Part shown: positions 52,337 through 58,470 of the stretch, piece after piece
Numbering within the stretch: position 1 is the first letter of the stretch
Layout of the letters: every line of letters starts with the position of its first letter
From: a virus
Virus record (IMG/VR): IMGVR_UViG_3300042397_002506
Location: 1 to 58,470 of that record
Strand: one strand, 5' to 3'
Length of the DNA stretch: 58,470 nucleotides
Notes under the pieces: generated by a model
Seen by the model: the letters and a program-made list of their open reading frames with translations, nothing else
Told to the model about the DNA's origin: nothing
Databases searched by the model: none
Made by a program: the position numbers and the translations under genes

Positions 52337-52687
52337 TTAATGTATGGTATCACTTGGAGTTGGTAGAGCATCAATCATACCCCAAGCATATTCTCCATAG
52401 CCAGATTTAACAATATCAACAACATCTACGTATGGATCGTTATTGTTTTCATCTTGAACGCTAGCAACAAAAGATTCTGGAAACCTCTTTCCAATATACA
52501 ATTTTCTGTATTCTAGAGCGTCTTTCTCTGTAAAAAAGCCAACGGCTTTAACAATATCGAATATATTATTAGATGAAAAAAGCGCAAGTATTCTTGGACT
52601 TTGAATTTCGCCGTCAACGCTAAGTCCATGATTTTTTGTAGTACCAAGAAATATTCCTTCAGTAGGATGTATGATAATATATTTCAT
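52337..52687 (-). CDS. small early protein, unknown
   Basis: 116 residues. Begins MKYIIIHPTEGIFLGTT, then IVKAVGFFTEKDALEYRKLYIGKRFPESFVASVQDE; mixed alpha/beta, soluble, acidic C-terminus. Last gene of the operon running from about 55.5 kb. Two inverted repeats follow its stop codon. No family recognised. Confidence 0.65.
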   Translation of the reverse strand: MKYIIIHPTEGIFLGTTKNHGLSVDGEIQSPRILALFSSNNIFDIVKAVGFFTEKDALEYRKLYIGKRFPESFVASVQDENNNDPYVDVVDIVKSGYGEYAWGMIDALPTPSDTIH

Positions 52688-52690
52688 ATA

Positions 52691-52885
52691 TCATTCTTCG
52701 TTATACTTCATTAACTCAAGTTGACCATTTTCGTCTTTACGAGTTTTAATATATCCATCGGCTATCAATCTATCGACAGTAGTTTCAATAATAGTAATTG
52801 CCATATCTTTCTGAGATGGTCTAAAAGACATGCCGACAAATGTATAAACAATTGCCGTAATAAGTAACCAAACTTCTGTAATCAC
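52691..52885 (-). CDS. small membrane-anchored early protein
   Basis: 64 residues from the GTG at 52885, which overlaps the upstream stop (GTGA) and has AAGGA 9 bases before it; a longer frame starts at 52912 without such a site. Residues 3-20 (TEVWLLITAIVYTFVGMSF) are one membrane segment; the rest is a charged helix (MAITIIETTVDRLIADGYIKTRKDENGQLELMKYNEE). Function unknown. Confidence 0.65.
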   Translation of the reverse strand: MITEVWLLITAIVYTFVGMSFRPSQKDMAITIIETTVDRLIADGYIKTRKDENGQLELMKYNEE

Positions 52886-53451
52886 GCAGCTATTCCTTTG
52901 TATCCTTCCCACCAGCTTGGAGCTTGCCTGCCTTTAGCCCATTTTGCAAAAGACTTAGCAACATGATAATAGTTACGATATGCTTGTACTGAATCGCCTT
53001 CTACCATGCATTCTGGATAATGCTTCATCGCTTGTGGAAACGCGGTTAATGTGGTATCAGGTATATTTATTGGAGGTGTTCTGAGGACTTCTGTGAGCTT
53101 CTGTGCAGTAAGGTGTTGTTTACCATATCTGAATTCAAACTCAGCACAGAGAGCTACGAAGTGCTTGTAGTGCCACTCGTAATTAGCTTTTGTCTCCATA
53201 GTCCAGACAGTACAAGGATGTGCGTGATGCACAGCATTATACAGCACGCTGTCTAGTGTTGGATTCAGATGCACGTATCCATTCACTGTTCGCTTGCTAG
53301 ATTTAGACGGCTTTCTTTCAAGACGGCCGTCTAGCATGCGATGAGCCGTAGAAAGCATTTGAGCAGCTTCTACAATCATTTTTGGAATGTGCTTGTCGCA
53401 CATCATTTGAGCTGCTTCTGTCGGACATTTAGAAAGAACAAATAAATTCAT
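52882..53451 (-). CDS. conserved phage protein with DKHxxKM...AQMLSTAHR motif
   Basis: 189 residues. NLFVLSKCPTEAAQMMCDKHIPKMIVEAAQMLSTAHRML is the N-terminus of a family that is frequent in phages; the later HPCTVWTMETKANYEWHYKHFVALCAEFEFRYGK and FPQAMKHYPEC are also conserved. The function is not known to me; many His, Cys and Trp residues suggest metal or nucleic-acid binding. Overlaps the upstream start by one base. Confidence 0.75.
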   Translation of the reverse strand: MNLFVLSKCPTEAAQMMCDKHIPKMIVEAAQMLSTAHRMLDGRLERKPSKSSKRTVNGYVHLNPTLDSVLYNAVHHAHPCTVWTMETKANYEWHYKHFVALCAEFEFRYGKQHLTAQKLTEVLRTPPINIPDTTLTAFPQAMKHYPECMVEGDSVQAYRNYYHVAKSFAKWAKGRQAPSWWEGYKGIAA

Positions 53452-53666
53452 TATTTTACCCAGATATGATTATATTTAGTTGGTAGGTTTTCGCAACTGT
53501 AAACAGGATTTTCAAATAAGATTGCCATATAGTTTTGTACTCCAACACATTCTCCTGTTGAGTGACTAAACAGCACATCTGGAATTGCGCTAGAATAATC
53601 GACTATCAAAAGAAATGCTGCTAGAACAACTACAATTGAAACAATATACATTATAGCACTTTTCAT
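53451..53666 (-). CDS. small membrane/exported phage protein
   Basis: 71 residues. Residues 5-22 (IMYIVSIVVVLAAFLLIV) form a membrane segment or uncleaved signal; the outside part has two Cys that could pair (TGECVGVQNY...VYSCENLPTKYNHIWVK). Proteins with SxGECV...SCENLPxKYxHxWV occur in many phages; no function known. ATGA overlap with the gene upstream. Confidence 0.75.
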   Translation of the reverse strand: MKSAIMYIVSIVVVLAAFLLIVDYSSAIPDVLFSHSTGECVGVQNYMAILFENPVYSCENLPTKYNHIWVK

Positions 53667-53869
53667 GGTATATCTACTCGTGTTCCTAGTGCAGAAATAA
53701 AGTTATCAAAACTTCCTTCTACATTTATGCCATTGATAACAAGATAACAGTTTTGGCTTCCCCATTGGCTTTCGATAGTCTTGATTTCAGATTCTCTGAA
53801 TGCATAAAGTAAAGGACGCGTTGAGTCTGATACTTTTTGCTTAAATACAAACACTCGTTCGATATTCAT
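53663..53869 (-). CDS. small early protein, unknown
   Basis: 68 residues (MNIERVFVFKQKVSDSTRPLLYAFRESEIKTIESQWGSQNCYLVINGINVEGSFDNFISAL). A mixed alpha/beta small domain, with 4-base overlaps at both ends, so translation is coupled. AACGGAG site before the ATG. No family recognised. Confidence 0.65.
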   Translation of the reverse strand: MNIERVFVFKQKVSDSTRPLLYAFRESEIKTIESQWGSQNCYLVINGINVEGSFDNFISALGTRVDIP

Positions 53870-54093
53870 TTAAAACTCCGTTTAATTTCAATTGCTGCAT
53901 GCTTATAATAGTTATGATTTCCATTAACCTTTTGGTCCATATCTAATAGCTTGAGACAGCATTCGTCAATAACCAGCTCGGCGAACTTTTCTTTACTGAA
54001 GTGCTCAGTATATTGTGTAGTGTCGAACCCTCTACCCCATATCTCCTCAAAGGTAGTAGCCTGTTCGATCAGTTCTTTAATTCGTTCGTTCAT
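53866..54093 (-). CDS. small early protein, member of a tandem MNERIKEL family
   Basis: 75 residues: MNERIKELIEQATTFEEIWGRGF...EKFAELVIDECCLKLLDMD. It shares the N-terminus MNxxIKEL and the core FAELxxxEC with the genes at 54090 and 54627. Helical, acidic. ATGA overlap with its neighbour. Function unknown. Confidence 0.7.
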   Translation of the reverse strand: MNERIKELIEQATTFEEIWGRGFDTTQYTEHFSKEKFAELVIDECCLKLLDMDQKVNGNHNYYKHAAIEIKRSFK

Positions 54094-54362
54094 TCTTGGA
54101 CTCCGAAATGTTTTTCAATCAAGGATATGTCATCAATACATTGATTTGAACGAATTTCATATTCCTCAGCCGAGTCCCAATTGTCTTCGTCCGAATACAA
54201 TCCAGACAATCTTTCCGATTCATCAAATAAAGCCGCGGTACATTCTGCCACAATCAACTCGGCGAACTTTTCCATATCTAATTCGCTACCAATCCAATAA
54301 CCATATTGATCTTTAATATCAATAGTAGCCTGTTCGGCAAGTTCTTTAATTCGTTCGTTCAT
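54090..54362 (-). CDS. small early protein, member of a tandem MNERIKEL family
   Basis: 90 residues from the ATG at 54362 (an upstream in-frame extension to 54443 lies in another gene). MNERIKELAEQATIDIKDQYGYW...MEKFAELIVAECTAALFDESERLSG...ISLIEKHFGVQE: the family pattern is MNxxIKEL, FAELIVxEC and a C-terminal HFGVxE. Function unknown. Confidence 0.7.
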   Translation of the reverse strand: MNERIKELAEQATIDIKDQYGYWIGSELDMEKFAELIVAECTAALFDESERLSGLYSDEDNWDSAEEYEIRSNQCIDDISLIEKHFGVQE

Positions 54363-54363
54363 T

Positions 54364-54630
54364 TCACCACTCCACGATTGTGTACATGTCCACAAATTGT
54401 CGTTCTTCGTAAAAGAAACGAACAGTGTAACCTTCACCTTCAAGAATCATGCGGGCTTGTTTGTAGTCTTTGCTACCAGCATAACCTTGATGCGCCCACC
54501 AGTCGTGCAGTACGACTCGGCGTTGCTTTTTTTCTGCGGCTTCACGAATTAGTGGATACACTGCCACCACACGTTCTTCAACTGTGGGTCCTGCAAGTTC
54601 ACGGGCTTCATGTGCTGTGATTTTGGTCAT
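54364..54630 (-). CDS. small early phage protein, unknown
   Basis: 88 residues: a basic, helical protein (EARELAGPTVEERVVAVYPLIREAAEKKQRRVVLHDWWAHQGYAGSKDYKQARMILEGEGYTVRFFYEERQFVDMYTIVEW). The C-terminal half looks like a small alpha/beta domain. Codon use is richer in G/C than in its neighbours, which may indicate separate origin. Start overlaps the upstream stop (ATGA). Confidence 0.7.
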   Translation of the reverse strand: MTKITAHEARELAGPTVEERVVAVYPLIREAAEKKQRRVVLHDWWAHQGYAGSKDYKQARMILEGEGYTVRFFYEERQFVDMYTIVEW

Positions 54631-54839
54631 TCTTTAACTCCGAAATGTTCAAATAATATCTTGTAAACGACTGAACTACCATGAGAATAATTGTCGTTTA
54701 CAACATTAGCACATTCTCTAACAATCAACTCGGCGAATTCTTTATCATAATCTGATCGGCGACCAAAAGAAGAATTCGGATTCCTTGCCAAATGATTTTT
54801 ATAAGCAATGTCCGAAAGTTCTTGAATTTGTTCGTTCAT
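54627..54839 (-). CDS. small early protein, member of a tandem MNERIKEL family
   Basis: 70 residues from the ATG at 54839 with GGGA 7 bases before; a start at 54863 would lie in the microprotein gene. MNEQIQELSDIAYKNH...EFAELIVRECANVVNDNYSHGSSVVYKILFEHFGVKE follows the family pattern with the C-terminal HFGVKE. Function unknown. Confidence 0.7.
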   Translation of the reverse strand: MNEQIQELSDIAYKNHLARNPNSSFGRRSDYDKEFAELIVRECANVVNDNYSHGSSVVYKILFEHFGVKE

Positions 54840-54840
54840 A

Positions 54841-54909
54841 TTATTTTCCCAAATAATGTACAATTATTGTTGGTCCAACAAGACAAATTAATGCGAGCAA
54901 CTCAATCAT
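54841..54909 (-). CDS. 22-residue membrane microprotein
   Basis: MIELLALICLVGPTIIVHYLGK: almost the whole peptide is one membrane helix. A strong ribosome site (GGAGG) lies 8 bases before the ATG. It overlaps the end of the gene at 54902 by 8 bases and stops one base before the next start, so it fits exactly between two operon genes. Confidence 0.6.
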   Translation of the reverse strand: MIELLALICLVGPTIIVHYLGK

Positions 54910-55111
54910 CTACAGTGCCTCCAAAATAAGCAATCAGCAATTTCAGTGCAGGGATATACTTAACTGTATTGTTGTAATAATCCTCTGGATGCAACCATGC
55001 TCCATCTTCAACGTGTGCACGAGTTTCTTCGATTAAATATTTTAGTTGATCTTGCATGCAAGCTACTGCAATACCATCTGCAACTTCATGTGGAATAGTA
55101 AGGTTACTCAT
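54902..55111 (-). CDS. small early protein, unknown
   Basis: 69 residues: IPHEVADGIAVACMQDQLKYLIEETRAHVEDGAWLHPEDYYNNTVKYIPALKLLIAYFGG. Helical, acidic; proteins with EVADGIAVAxLxDQL...HPED are frequent in phages, without known function. Start overlaps the upstream stop (ATGA). Confidence 0.7.
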   Translation of the reverse strand: MSNLTIPHEVADGIAVACMQDQLKYLIEETRAHVEDGAWLHPEDYYNNTVKYIPALKLLIAYFGGTVDD

Positions 55112-55371
55112 TTGTCAACTCCAAAATGATCTTTGCTTTTATCAATCAATTTTTCAAAGTGATCGATCTTACCTTGATGCCAACTGAAATCAAAGTTATT
55201 GCAAGCTGTCGACTGATATCCTTTAACAAGATCTATTTCAGTTTGAAGAATATCGATGAATTCGAGAGTAATCGCTTCGAGAAGTTTCTCGACGTGATCA
55301 ACGCCCATCCATTTGCCGCTGGTATCTGTGCCAGCGTGCTTCATTAGTTCTTTGATTTTATCTTTGTTCAT
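55108..55371 (-). CDS. small early protein, distant MNERIKEL family member
   Basis: 87 residues: MNKDKIKELMKHAGTDTSGKWMG...LLEAITLEFIDILQTEIDLVKG...HFEKLIDKSKDHFGVDK. N-terminus (IKEL) and C-terminus (HFGVxK) follow the tandem family although the central FAELIVxEC is replaced. Overlaps the upstream microprotein gene by 4 bases. Confidence 0.7.
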   Translation of the reverse strand: MNKDKIKELMKHAGTDTSGKWMGVDHVEKLLEAITLEFIDILQTEIDLVKGYQSTACNNFDFSWHQGKIDHFEKLIDKSKDHFGVDK

Positions 55372-55463
55372 GGCTTCATTACGAAAAGAAAGTATGCAAA
55401 CATTGGACCACCGAAAAGCAATGCTGCGATGGCGGCTTGAAAGAGTTCTTTAACAAATTTCAT
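55368..55463 (-). CDS. 31-residue membrane microprotein
   Basis: MKFVKELFQAAIAALLFGGPMFAYFLFVMKP: a basic amphipathic start followed by one membrane helix with a central Gly-Gly-Pro kink. AAGGA lies 8 bases before the ATG, the stop overlaps the next start (ATGA), and a promoter-like sequence ends 26 bases upstream. All three support a real gene. Confidence 0.65.
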   Translation of the reverse strand: MKFVKELFQAAIAALLFGGPMFAYFLFVMKP

Positions 55464-55489
55464 GATGTAATCCTTGTTGATATAGATAT

Positions 55490-55518
55490 ATTATAACACA
55501 AATTCAGCGTTTTGTATC
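55490..55518 (-). promoter_or_regulatory. weak sigma70-type promoter, GATACA-N17-TATAAT
   Basis: Perfect TATAAT at 55490-55495; the -35 (55513-55518) matches TTGACA in three of six positions. It sits within the end of the gene at 55491 and would serve the small-gene operon beginning with the 31-residue microprotein. Confidence 0.5.
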
Positions 55519-55733
55519 ATTTCTTGTATAACAAATTTAGCTTCTGGAACAGATTTGCATCTGTCGCCGTTAACTTTTATATTACGATTGTTAACAATAT
55601 CGATTTCAAATTGTCCTGCTTGAAGGGACCATTTTTCAGGCGTTTTTGTCTTTGTTGGGCGAGTACCCGTAGCAAAAAATAGCGTATCTGTGAGTTCGTC
55701 AGAAGCTAGTTTGCGTAGAAACTGCATGTTCAT
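55491..55733 (-). CDS. small early protein, unknown
   Basis: 80 residues, AGGA 7 bases before the ATG, own perfect promoter. MNMQFLRKLASDELTDTLFFATG...WSLQAGQFEIDIVNNRNIKVNGDRCKSVPEAKFVIQEMIQNAEFVL: an alpha-beta-beta-alpha order is likely. No family recognised. Confidence 0.65.
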   Translation of the reverse strand: MNMQFLRKLASDELTDTLFFATGTRPTKTKTPEKWSLQAGQFEIDIVNNRNIKVNGDRCKSVPEAKFVIQEMIQNAEFVL

Positions 55734-55758
55734 AATGTATTCCTGTTGATATAGATAT

Positions 55759-55787
55759 ATTATACATCATTTCAGAACAAATGTCAA
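55759..55787 (-). promoter_or_regulatory. early sigma70 promoter cassette
   Basis: TTGACA 55782-55787, TATAAT 55759-55764, N17 spacer TTTGTTCTGAAATGATG, identical to that at 51832-51848. Drives the gene at 55491. Confidence 0.9.
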
Positions 55788-55790
55788 CAG

Positions 55791-56465
55791 TTATTTTGCG
55801 ATTTCGTACATTTCTTTGTACTTTTTACGAACTGAAATGAAATGGTCTAAGTAATCAAAAGTATTAACTTTGAAGATCAGTGGTTCGTTGTCATCTACAG
55901 CCATTACTACCACGGCTTGCTTAATAGCTATACCAGTTCTTTCTAAGAAAGCTGCTGCATAGAAACACATTTGTATGAAGTAGTTTGTGATATCTTCTTC
56001 TTTTTTTACTCGCTTAGATGTTTTAAAATCGATGATAGAAAGAACACCATCCCATTCGCCAATACAGTCAACTTGACCTGCAGTTTTTAGTTTATCACTA
56101 TAAAGAAAAACTTCTTGCATCCAGACATTATTTAGTCTTGCATCTAAGACTGGTCTAAGAGTATTAAATGTAGCAATATTAGAAGGCATATGTTTGCCTT
56201 TCCAATCTGGTTTATTATCTACATAGTCTTCTGCAAGTTTGTGAACTGCTGTACCGCGAGTAGAAGCTTGGCGCGAAATTTTATTTGCTTCTTCTTCACC
56301 TACTCGTTTGCGCCATGCAATAATTTCTTCTTTGCCAAGAATAGAAAGAACTGTGGTGATAGACGGGTAAGCATTGCCGTCGGGTGTAAAGTATTTGCGG
56401 CCAGACTCGGTCGTCTGCCGTGTAAGAGTTGGGAGTACAATCCCGTGATCAACGTGTGTAAACAT
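55791..56465 (-). CDS. RecB-family PD-(D/E)XK nuclease
   Basis: 224 residues. The order of motifs is that of RecB/Cas4-type nucleases: GTAVHKL (H75), E118, GQVDCIGEW (D133), IIDFKTS (D146, K148) and QMCFY (Q165, Y169). No helicase domain or Cys cluster is attached, so it is a stand-alone exonuclease of the type common in phages, acting in recombination or host DNA breakdown. A perfect TTGACA-N17-TATAAT sequence lies in the second gene upstream. Ribosome site is weak. Confidence 0.85.
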   Translation of the reverse strand: MFTHVDHGIVLPTLTRQTTESGRKYFTPDGNAYPSITTVLSILGKEEIIAWRKRVGEEEANKISRQASTRGTAVHKLAEDYVDNKPDWKGKHMPSNIATFNTLRPVLDARLNNVWMQEVFLYSDKLKTAGQVDCIGEWDGVLSIIDFKTSKRVKKEEDITNYFIQMCFYAAAFLERTGIAIKQAVVVMAVDDNEPLIFKVNTFDYLDHFISVRKKYKEMYEIAK

Positions 56466-56479
56466 AATATAATTTTAAT

Positions 56480-56782
56480 TTAACTACCAATAAAAACTTT
56501 AGGCGATCCTGTAATAATAACACCAAGGTCTGCTGGATCGCCAATTCTAGCTACATTCAGGACACCGATAAAAACTCTTGAGCTAGTAGCAGTTACTGTT
56601 GCTGGATGTATAACACATGCTTTACCAGCTTTTATAAAATGCGGTACTACTAAATCACCTGTAACTGCAGCTAACAAACCATCTATTGCAACTTTAGATT
56701 GCAAAGCGCCTAGAATAGGCGCTGTTGCATCACATAGATGACCGGTTGCAATTAAATCTGTTAATCTTGCTGCTGCTGGCAT
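56480..56782 (-). CDS. PAAR-motif tail spike tip protein
   Basis: 100 residues, close to the usual PAAR protein length. MPAAARLTDLIATGHLCDATAPI, VVPHFIKAGKACVIHPATVTATSSRVFIGVLNVARIGDPADLGVIITGSPKVFIGS follow the PAAR pattern with conserved Gly-His/Cys metal ligands (H15, C17, H48, H59 region). Such proteins cap the central spike (like T4 gp5.4) and sharpen it for membrane piercing. It is on the early strand, next to another virion-type gene and away from the other tail genes. Confidence 0.85.
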   Translation of the reverse strand: MPAAARLTDLIATGHLCDATAPILGALQSKVAIDGLLAAVTGDLVVPHFIKAGKACVIHPATVTATSSRVFIGVLNVARIGDPADLGVIITGSPKVFIGS

Positions 56783-56783
56783 T

Positions 56784-57329
56784 TTAGTACTCGCTATTTG
56801 CTACTTGTTGTTGTAATTTTGCTGCGCCTGATACAAAATCCCAAAAGAAATCTTGAGCTAATGTTACAGTTGCAGTTTGACCCAACAAAGATTGATTCGG
56901 TATACTATACATTATATCAAATGTGTAATTTGCTGTCAACCGTTTTATAGGTGGTGTATCCCATCCTACAATATTTAATCCTTCTGGAAGCTCTGATAAA
57001 TCTGTATAAGTTGTCTGTTCTGTAGAACCAAATGTTACGAATCTATAACCTTCACCTAGAAATATCAATTCATTTGGATTTTTTGACATCGAAATTACGT
57101 TATTCGCAACATTAGATTTTATTACGTAAGTTGGTGTAGTCGCAACAATACTAGTAACAGAGATTGGGTCTCCTTGAGTGCTATCAGTTCCTGAAAATGC
57201 TAACTCGAAAGACCAATCTCTATTACCGTAAATACCTTCTAGAGTAGTAAGCGGGTCCAGTGTGTCTAGACCCGCTTCTTCATATTCGCTATTAGTATTT
57301 TGAACTATATACGAAATTGCTATTGTCAT
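56784..57329 (-). CDS. virion-type protein next to PAAR
   Basis: 181 residues, beta-rich (SVTSIVATTPTYVIKSNVANNVISMSKNPNELIFLGEGYRFVTFG, TANYTFDIMYSIPNQSLLGQTATVTLAQDFFWDF). Proteins of this type accompany PAAR genes in marine T4-like phages, so a baseplate role is likely, but no domain is known. Start overlaps the PhoH stop by 4 bases. It contains an internal sigma70-type promoter sequence. Confidence 0.6.
   Translation of the reverse strand: MTIAISYIVQNTNSEYEEAGLDTLDPLTTLEGIYGNRDWSFELAFSGTDSTQGDPISVTSIVATTPTYVIKSNVANNVISMSKNPNELIFLGEGYRFVTFGSTEQTTYTDLSELPEGLNIVGWDTPPIKRLTANYTFDIMYSIPNQSLLGQTATVTLAQDFFWDFVSGAAKLQQQVANSEY
56911..56939 (-). promoter_or_regulatory. perfect sigma70-type promoter inside a coding region
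   Basis: TTGACA 56934-56939, TATAAT 56911-56916, N17, within the gene at 56784. It would allow early expression of the PAAR and RecB-nuclease genes downstream. The spacer differs from the cassette type. Confidence 0.5.
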
Positions 57330-58081
57330 GCTAATTGCAAATATGCCTCTTTTGCTAAAATATATTCTTTTACTAAACCTGATCTTACGATATCTTCAGG
57401 CGTAAATTGAATAGTTTCAAAGGAATGAATATTCTTAAGTACCTTTAAAAATGAACCAAGTCCTGAAACATCTGCTCTATTTTTAGATTGCTGTAGATCG
57501 TCTTGTCTTGTATCTCCGCAGAAAATAATTTTTGAAGATTCGCCTACTCGAGTAATGATAGTATCTAGTTCGTGATACGTCATTGATTGGCATTCATCTA
57601 CAATAATAACTGAATTATCAAAAGTTAATCCTCTAACGAATGAGGATGTCATAAATTTGATCATGCCTTTTGACTGTAAAATTTGATACGCGTCGCCACG
57701 ACCAAATAAGTCATTTACAATATCAGAATAAGGAACACTATATAGAGCTTCTTTTTGCTCTTTACTTCCTGGCATAAATCCTTGTTCGCGAGTTTGAACT
57801 GCTGATCTAACAACAATTATTTGATCGTATCCTTTATTGTTTAGTACATCGTCTAGTGCTAAATATAGCGCACACATTGTTTTACCTGTACCAGCTGTTC
57901 CAATAGCTGCAATGTTATAACCCTGTTTATAAGAATCAAACATATCAGATTGCGTCGGAGTTAGCGGCTTAATAGCTCTCATTCCAAATTTAGAATTTAG
58001 AATGCTGACCATGTGATCAGTTTCTCTTTCGTTTCTTTGCTTTTCTTTACGAGACAATCTGCGTTGCTGCTTATATGGCAT
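57326..58081 (-). CDS. phoH: PhoH-like P-loop ATPase
   Basis: 251 residues from the ATG at 58081, which has AAGGAG 7 bases upstream; a longer frame to 58234 overlaps the preceding gene. Walker A GTAGTGKT (61-68), Walker B VIIVDECQ (D162, E163), and the family segments PLTPTQ, TREQGFMPGSKEQKEALY, and FCGDTRQDD define the PhoH family. In marine phages it is a frequent auxiliary gene; the biochemical role (RNA helicase/ATPase) is unsettled. The Lys/Arg-rich N-terminus (KQQRRLSRKEKQR) may bind nucleic acid. Confidence 0.93.
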   Translation of the reverse strand: MPYKQQRRLSRKEKQRNERETDHMVSILNSKFGMRAIKPLTPTQSDMFDSYKQGYNIAAIGTAGTGKTMCALYLALDDVLNNKGYDQIIVVRSAVQTREQGFMPGSKEQKEALYSVPYSDIVNDLFGRGDAYQILQSKGMIKFMTSSFVRGLTFDNSVIIVDECQSMTYHELDTIITRVGESSKIIFCGDTRQDDLQQSKNRADVSGLGSFLKVLKNIHSFETIQFTPEDIVRSGLVKEYILAKEAYLQLA

Positions 58082-58124
58082 TAAACTCTCCTTGTTATCA
58101 GGATAATTTTTTATCAAAACAGTT

Positions 58125-58367
58125 TTACCATGTATTGATACTATCCTTTTTGTGGTGGTGTTGAATATTTTTAAGAACATCACGAAAACCGGCATCAGGT
58201 TTTTTACGCCCGAGACGGTGAGAATCACCAACATAAGCTGGTGCTCCTACAATTAGTTGAGTTAGGTGCGGGTTTTGAAGCTTGAATTCGTCAAGTTCTG
58301 AGATGCGCATGGATTTCTCCATGACCTGCTGATTGTTATTTTCGTCACGAAATGTATACGTAGGCAA
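58125..58367 (-). CDS. FmdB-like small protein without its zinc-binding cysteines
   Basis: 80 residues from a TTG start with AGGAG 6 bases upstream; the TTG gives MPTYTFRDE, the expected beginning of this family. MPTYxFxD...EKSMRISELDEFKLQNPHLTQL fits the FmdB-like regulatory proteins of T4-like phages found next to phoH. The zinc-ribbon cysteines of bacterial FmdB are absent. The C-terminus ends HHHKKDSINTW. Function unknown. Confidence 0.75.
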   Translation of the reverse strand: MPTYTFRDENNNQQVMEKSMRISELDEFKLQNPHLTQLIVGAPAYVGDSHRLGRKKPDAGFRDVLKNIQHHHKKDSINTW

Positions 58368-58385
58368 TACATTCTCCTGTTATGA

Positions 58386-58422
58386 TGTAAAAAAAGCTGA
58401 CCTATAATACGAGGTCAGCTTT
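58386..58422 (-). terminator. rho-independent terminator (minus strand)
   Basis: An 11-bp stem (AAAGCTGACCT/AGGTCAGCTTT, 58393-58403 and 58412-58422) with an 8-base loop; on the minus strand it ends in a run of T (58389-58395). It lies between a late-promoter box at the right edge and the FmdB-like gene. Confidence 0.75.
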
Positions 58423-58455
58423 AATAAAGTTGTTATTAAGGCTTGCATTATGATT

Positions 58456-58463
58456 TATTTATA
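58456..58463 (-). promoter_or_regulatory. T4-type late promoter on the minus strand, TATAAATA
   Basis: Exact match on the minus strand, 88 bases before the TTG of the FmdB-like gene. It would drive the FmdB-phoH-PAAR group late, but the terminator hairpin lies in the leader. Alternatively it serves no gene here. Confidence 0.5.
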
Positions 58464-58470
58464 ATAAGCC

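Noticed and set aside
46753-58470. tRNA genes, as are common in T4-like phages
   Set aside because: No cloverleaf with a GTTCRA-type T arm was found in the non-coding gaps, all of which are short.

Overview
This window is part of the genome of an AT-rich, T4-like contractile-tailed phage (myovirus), probably marine. The plus strand carries the T4 late-gene order: neck gp13-gp14-gp15, terminase gp16-gp17, sheath gp18, tube gp19, portal gp20, prohead core proteins, protease gp21, scaffold gp22 and capsid gp23. Late-type TATAAATA boxes sit in front of most of these genes. The host cannot be named from the sequence. Textbook TTGACA-N17-TATAAT promoters and AGGAG-type ribosome sites on the early strand point to a proteobacterium-like sigma70 host.

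Layout. 1-13.1 kb: three fibre-type proteins (one cut by the left edge), including a giant of about 3,400 residues with some 22 copies of a YDSxxTxYY-type motif. 13.1-23.4 kb: a tightly packed island of 13 genes with four radical SAM/SPASM-type enzymes, three 2-oxoglutarate/Fe(II) oxygenase-like proteins, one cupin-like protein, four orphan proteins, and a virion-like protein of 190 residues whose last 16 residues are a Cys-His repeat ending in Arg-rich residues. 23.4-28.8 kb: small structural proteins around a glycan block (GH130-like protein, TPR-FkbM methyltransferase, nucleotidyltransferase-cupin fusion). 28.8-46.8 kb: neck, packaging, tail and head genes, interrupted by a 4-kb beta-propeller/glycine-rich fibre gene between gp15 and gp16. 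A strong terminator with a TTCG loop closes this block at 46.8 kb.

From 46.8 kb to the right edge all genes are on the minus strand: a winged-helix-like protein, a DsbA-like protein, DNA ligase, an HxGH nucleotidyltransferase, DUF2061, an APS-kinase-like P-loop kinase, a DUF932 protein, many small early genes joined by 4-base ATGA overlaps, a GIY-YIG nuclease, a RecB-family nuclease, a PAAR tail-tip protein, a virion-type protein, PhoH and a Cys-less FmdB-like protein. Near-identical sigma70 promoter cassettes precede several of the early genes. Two membrane microproteins of 31 and 22 residues lie in the small-gene operon.

The most striking part is the 13.1-23.4 kb island. Its content and its place directly behind the fibre genes suggest a phage-encoded post-translational modification system for a virion (fibre or tail) protein, formally similar to RiPP pathways. 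The likely substrate is the protein with the CHxx-CHxx-CHxx tail, encoded directly after the first radical SAM gene. This is inference from motifs and gene order; the chemistry is not known.
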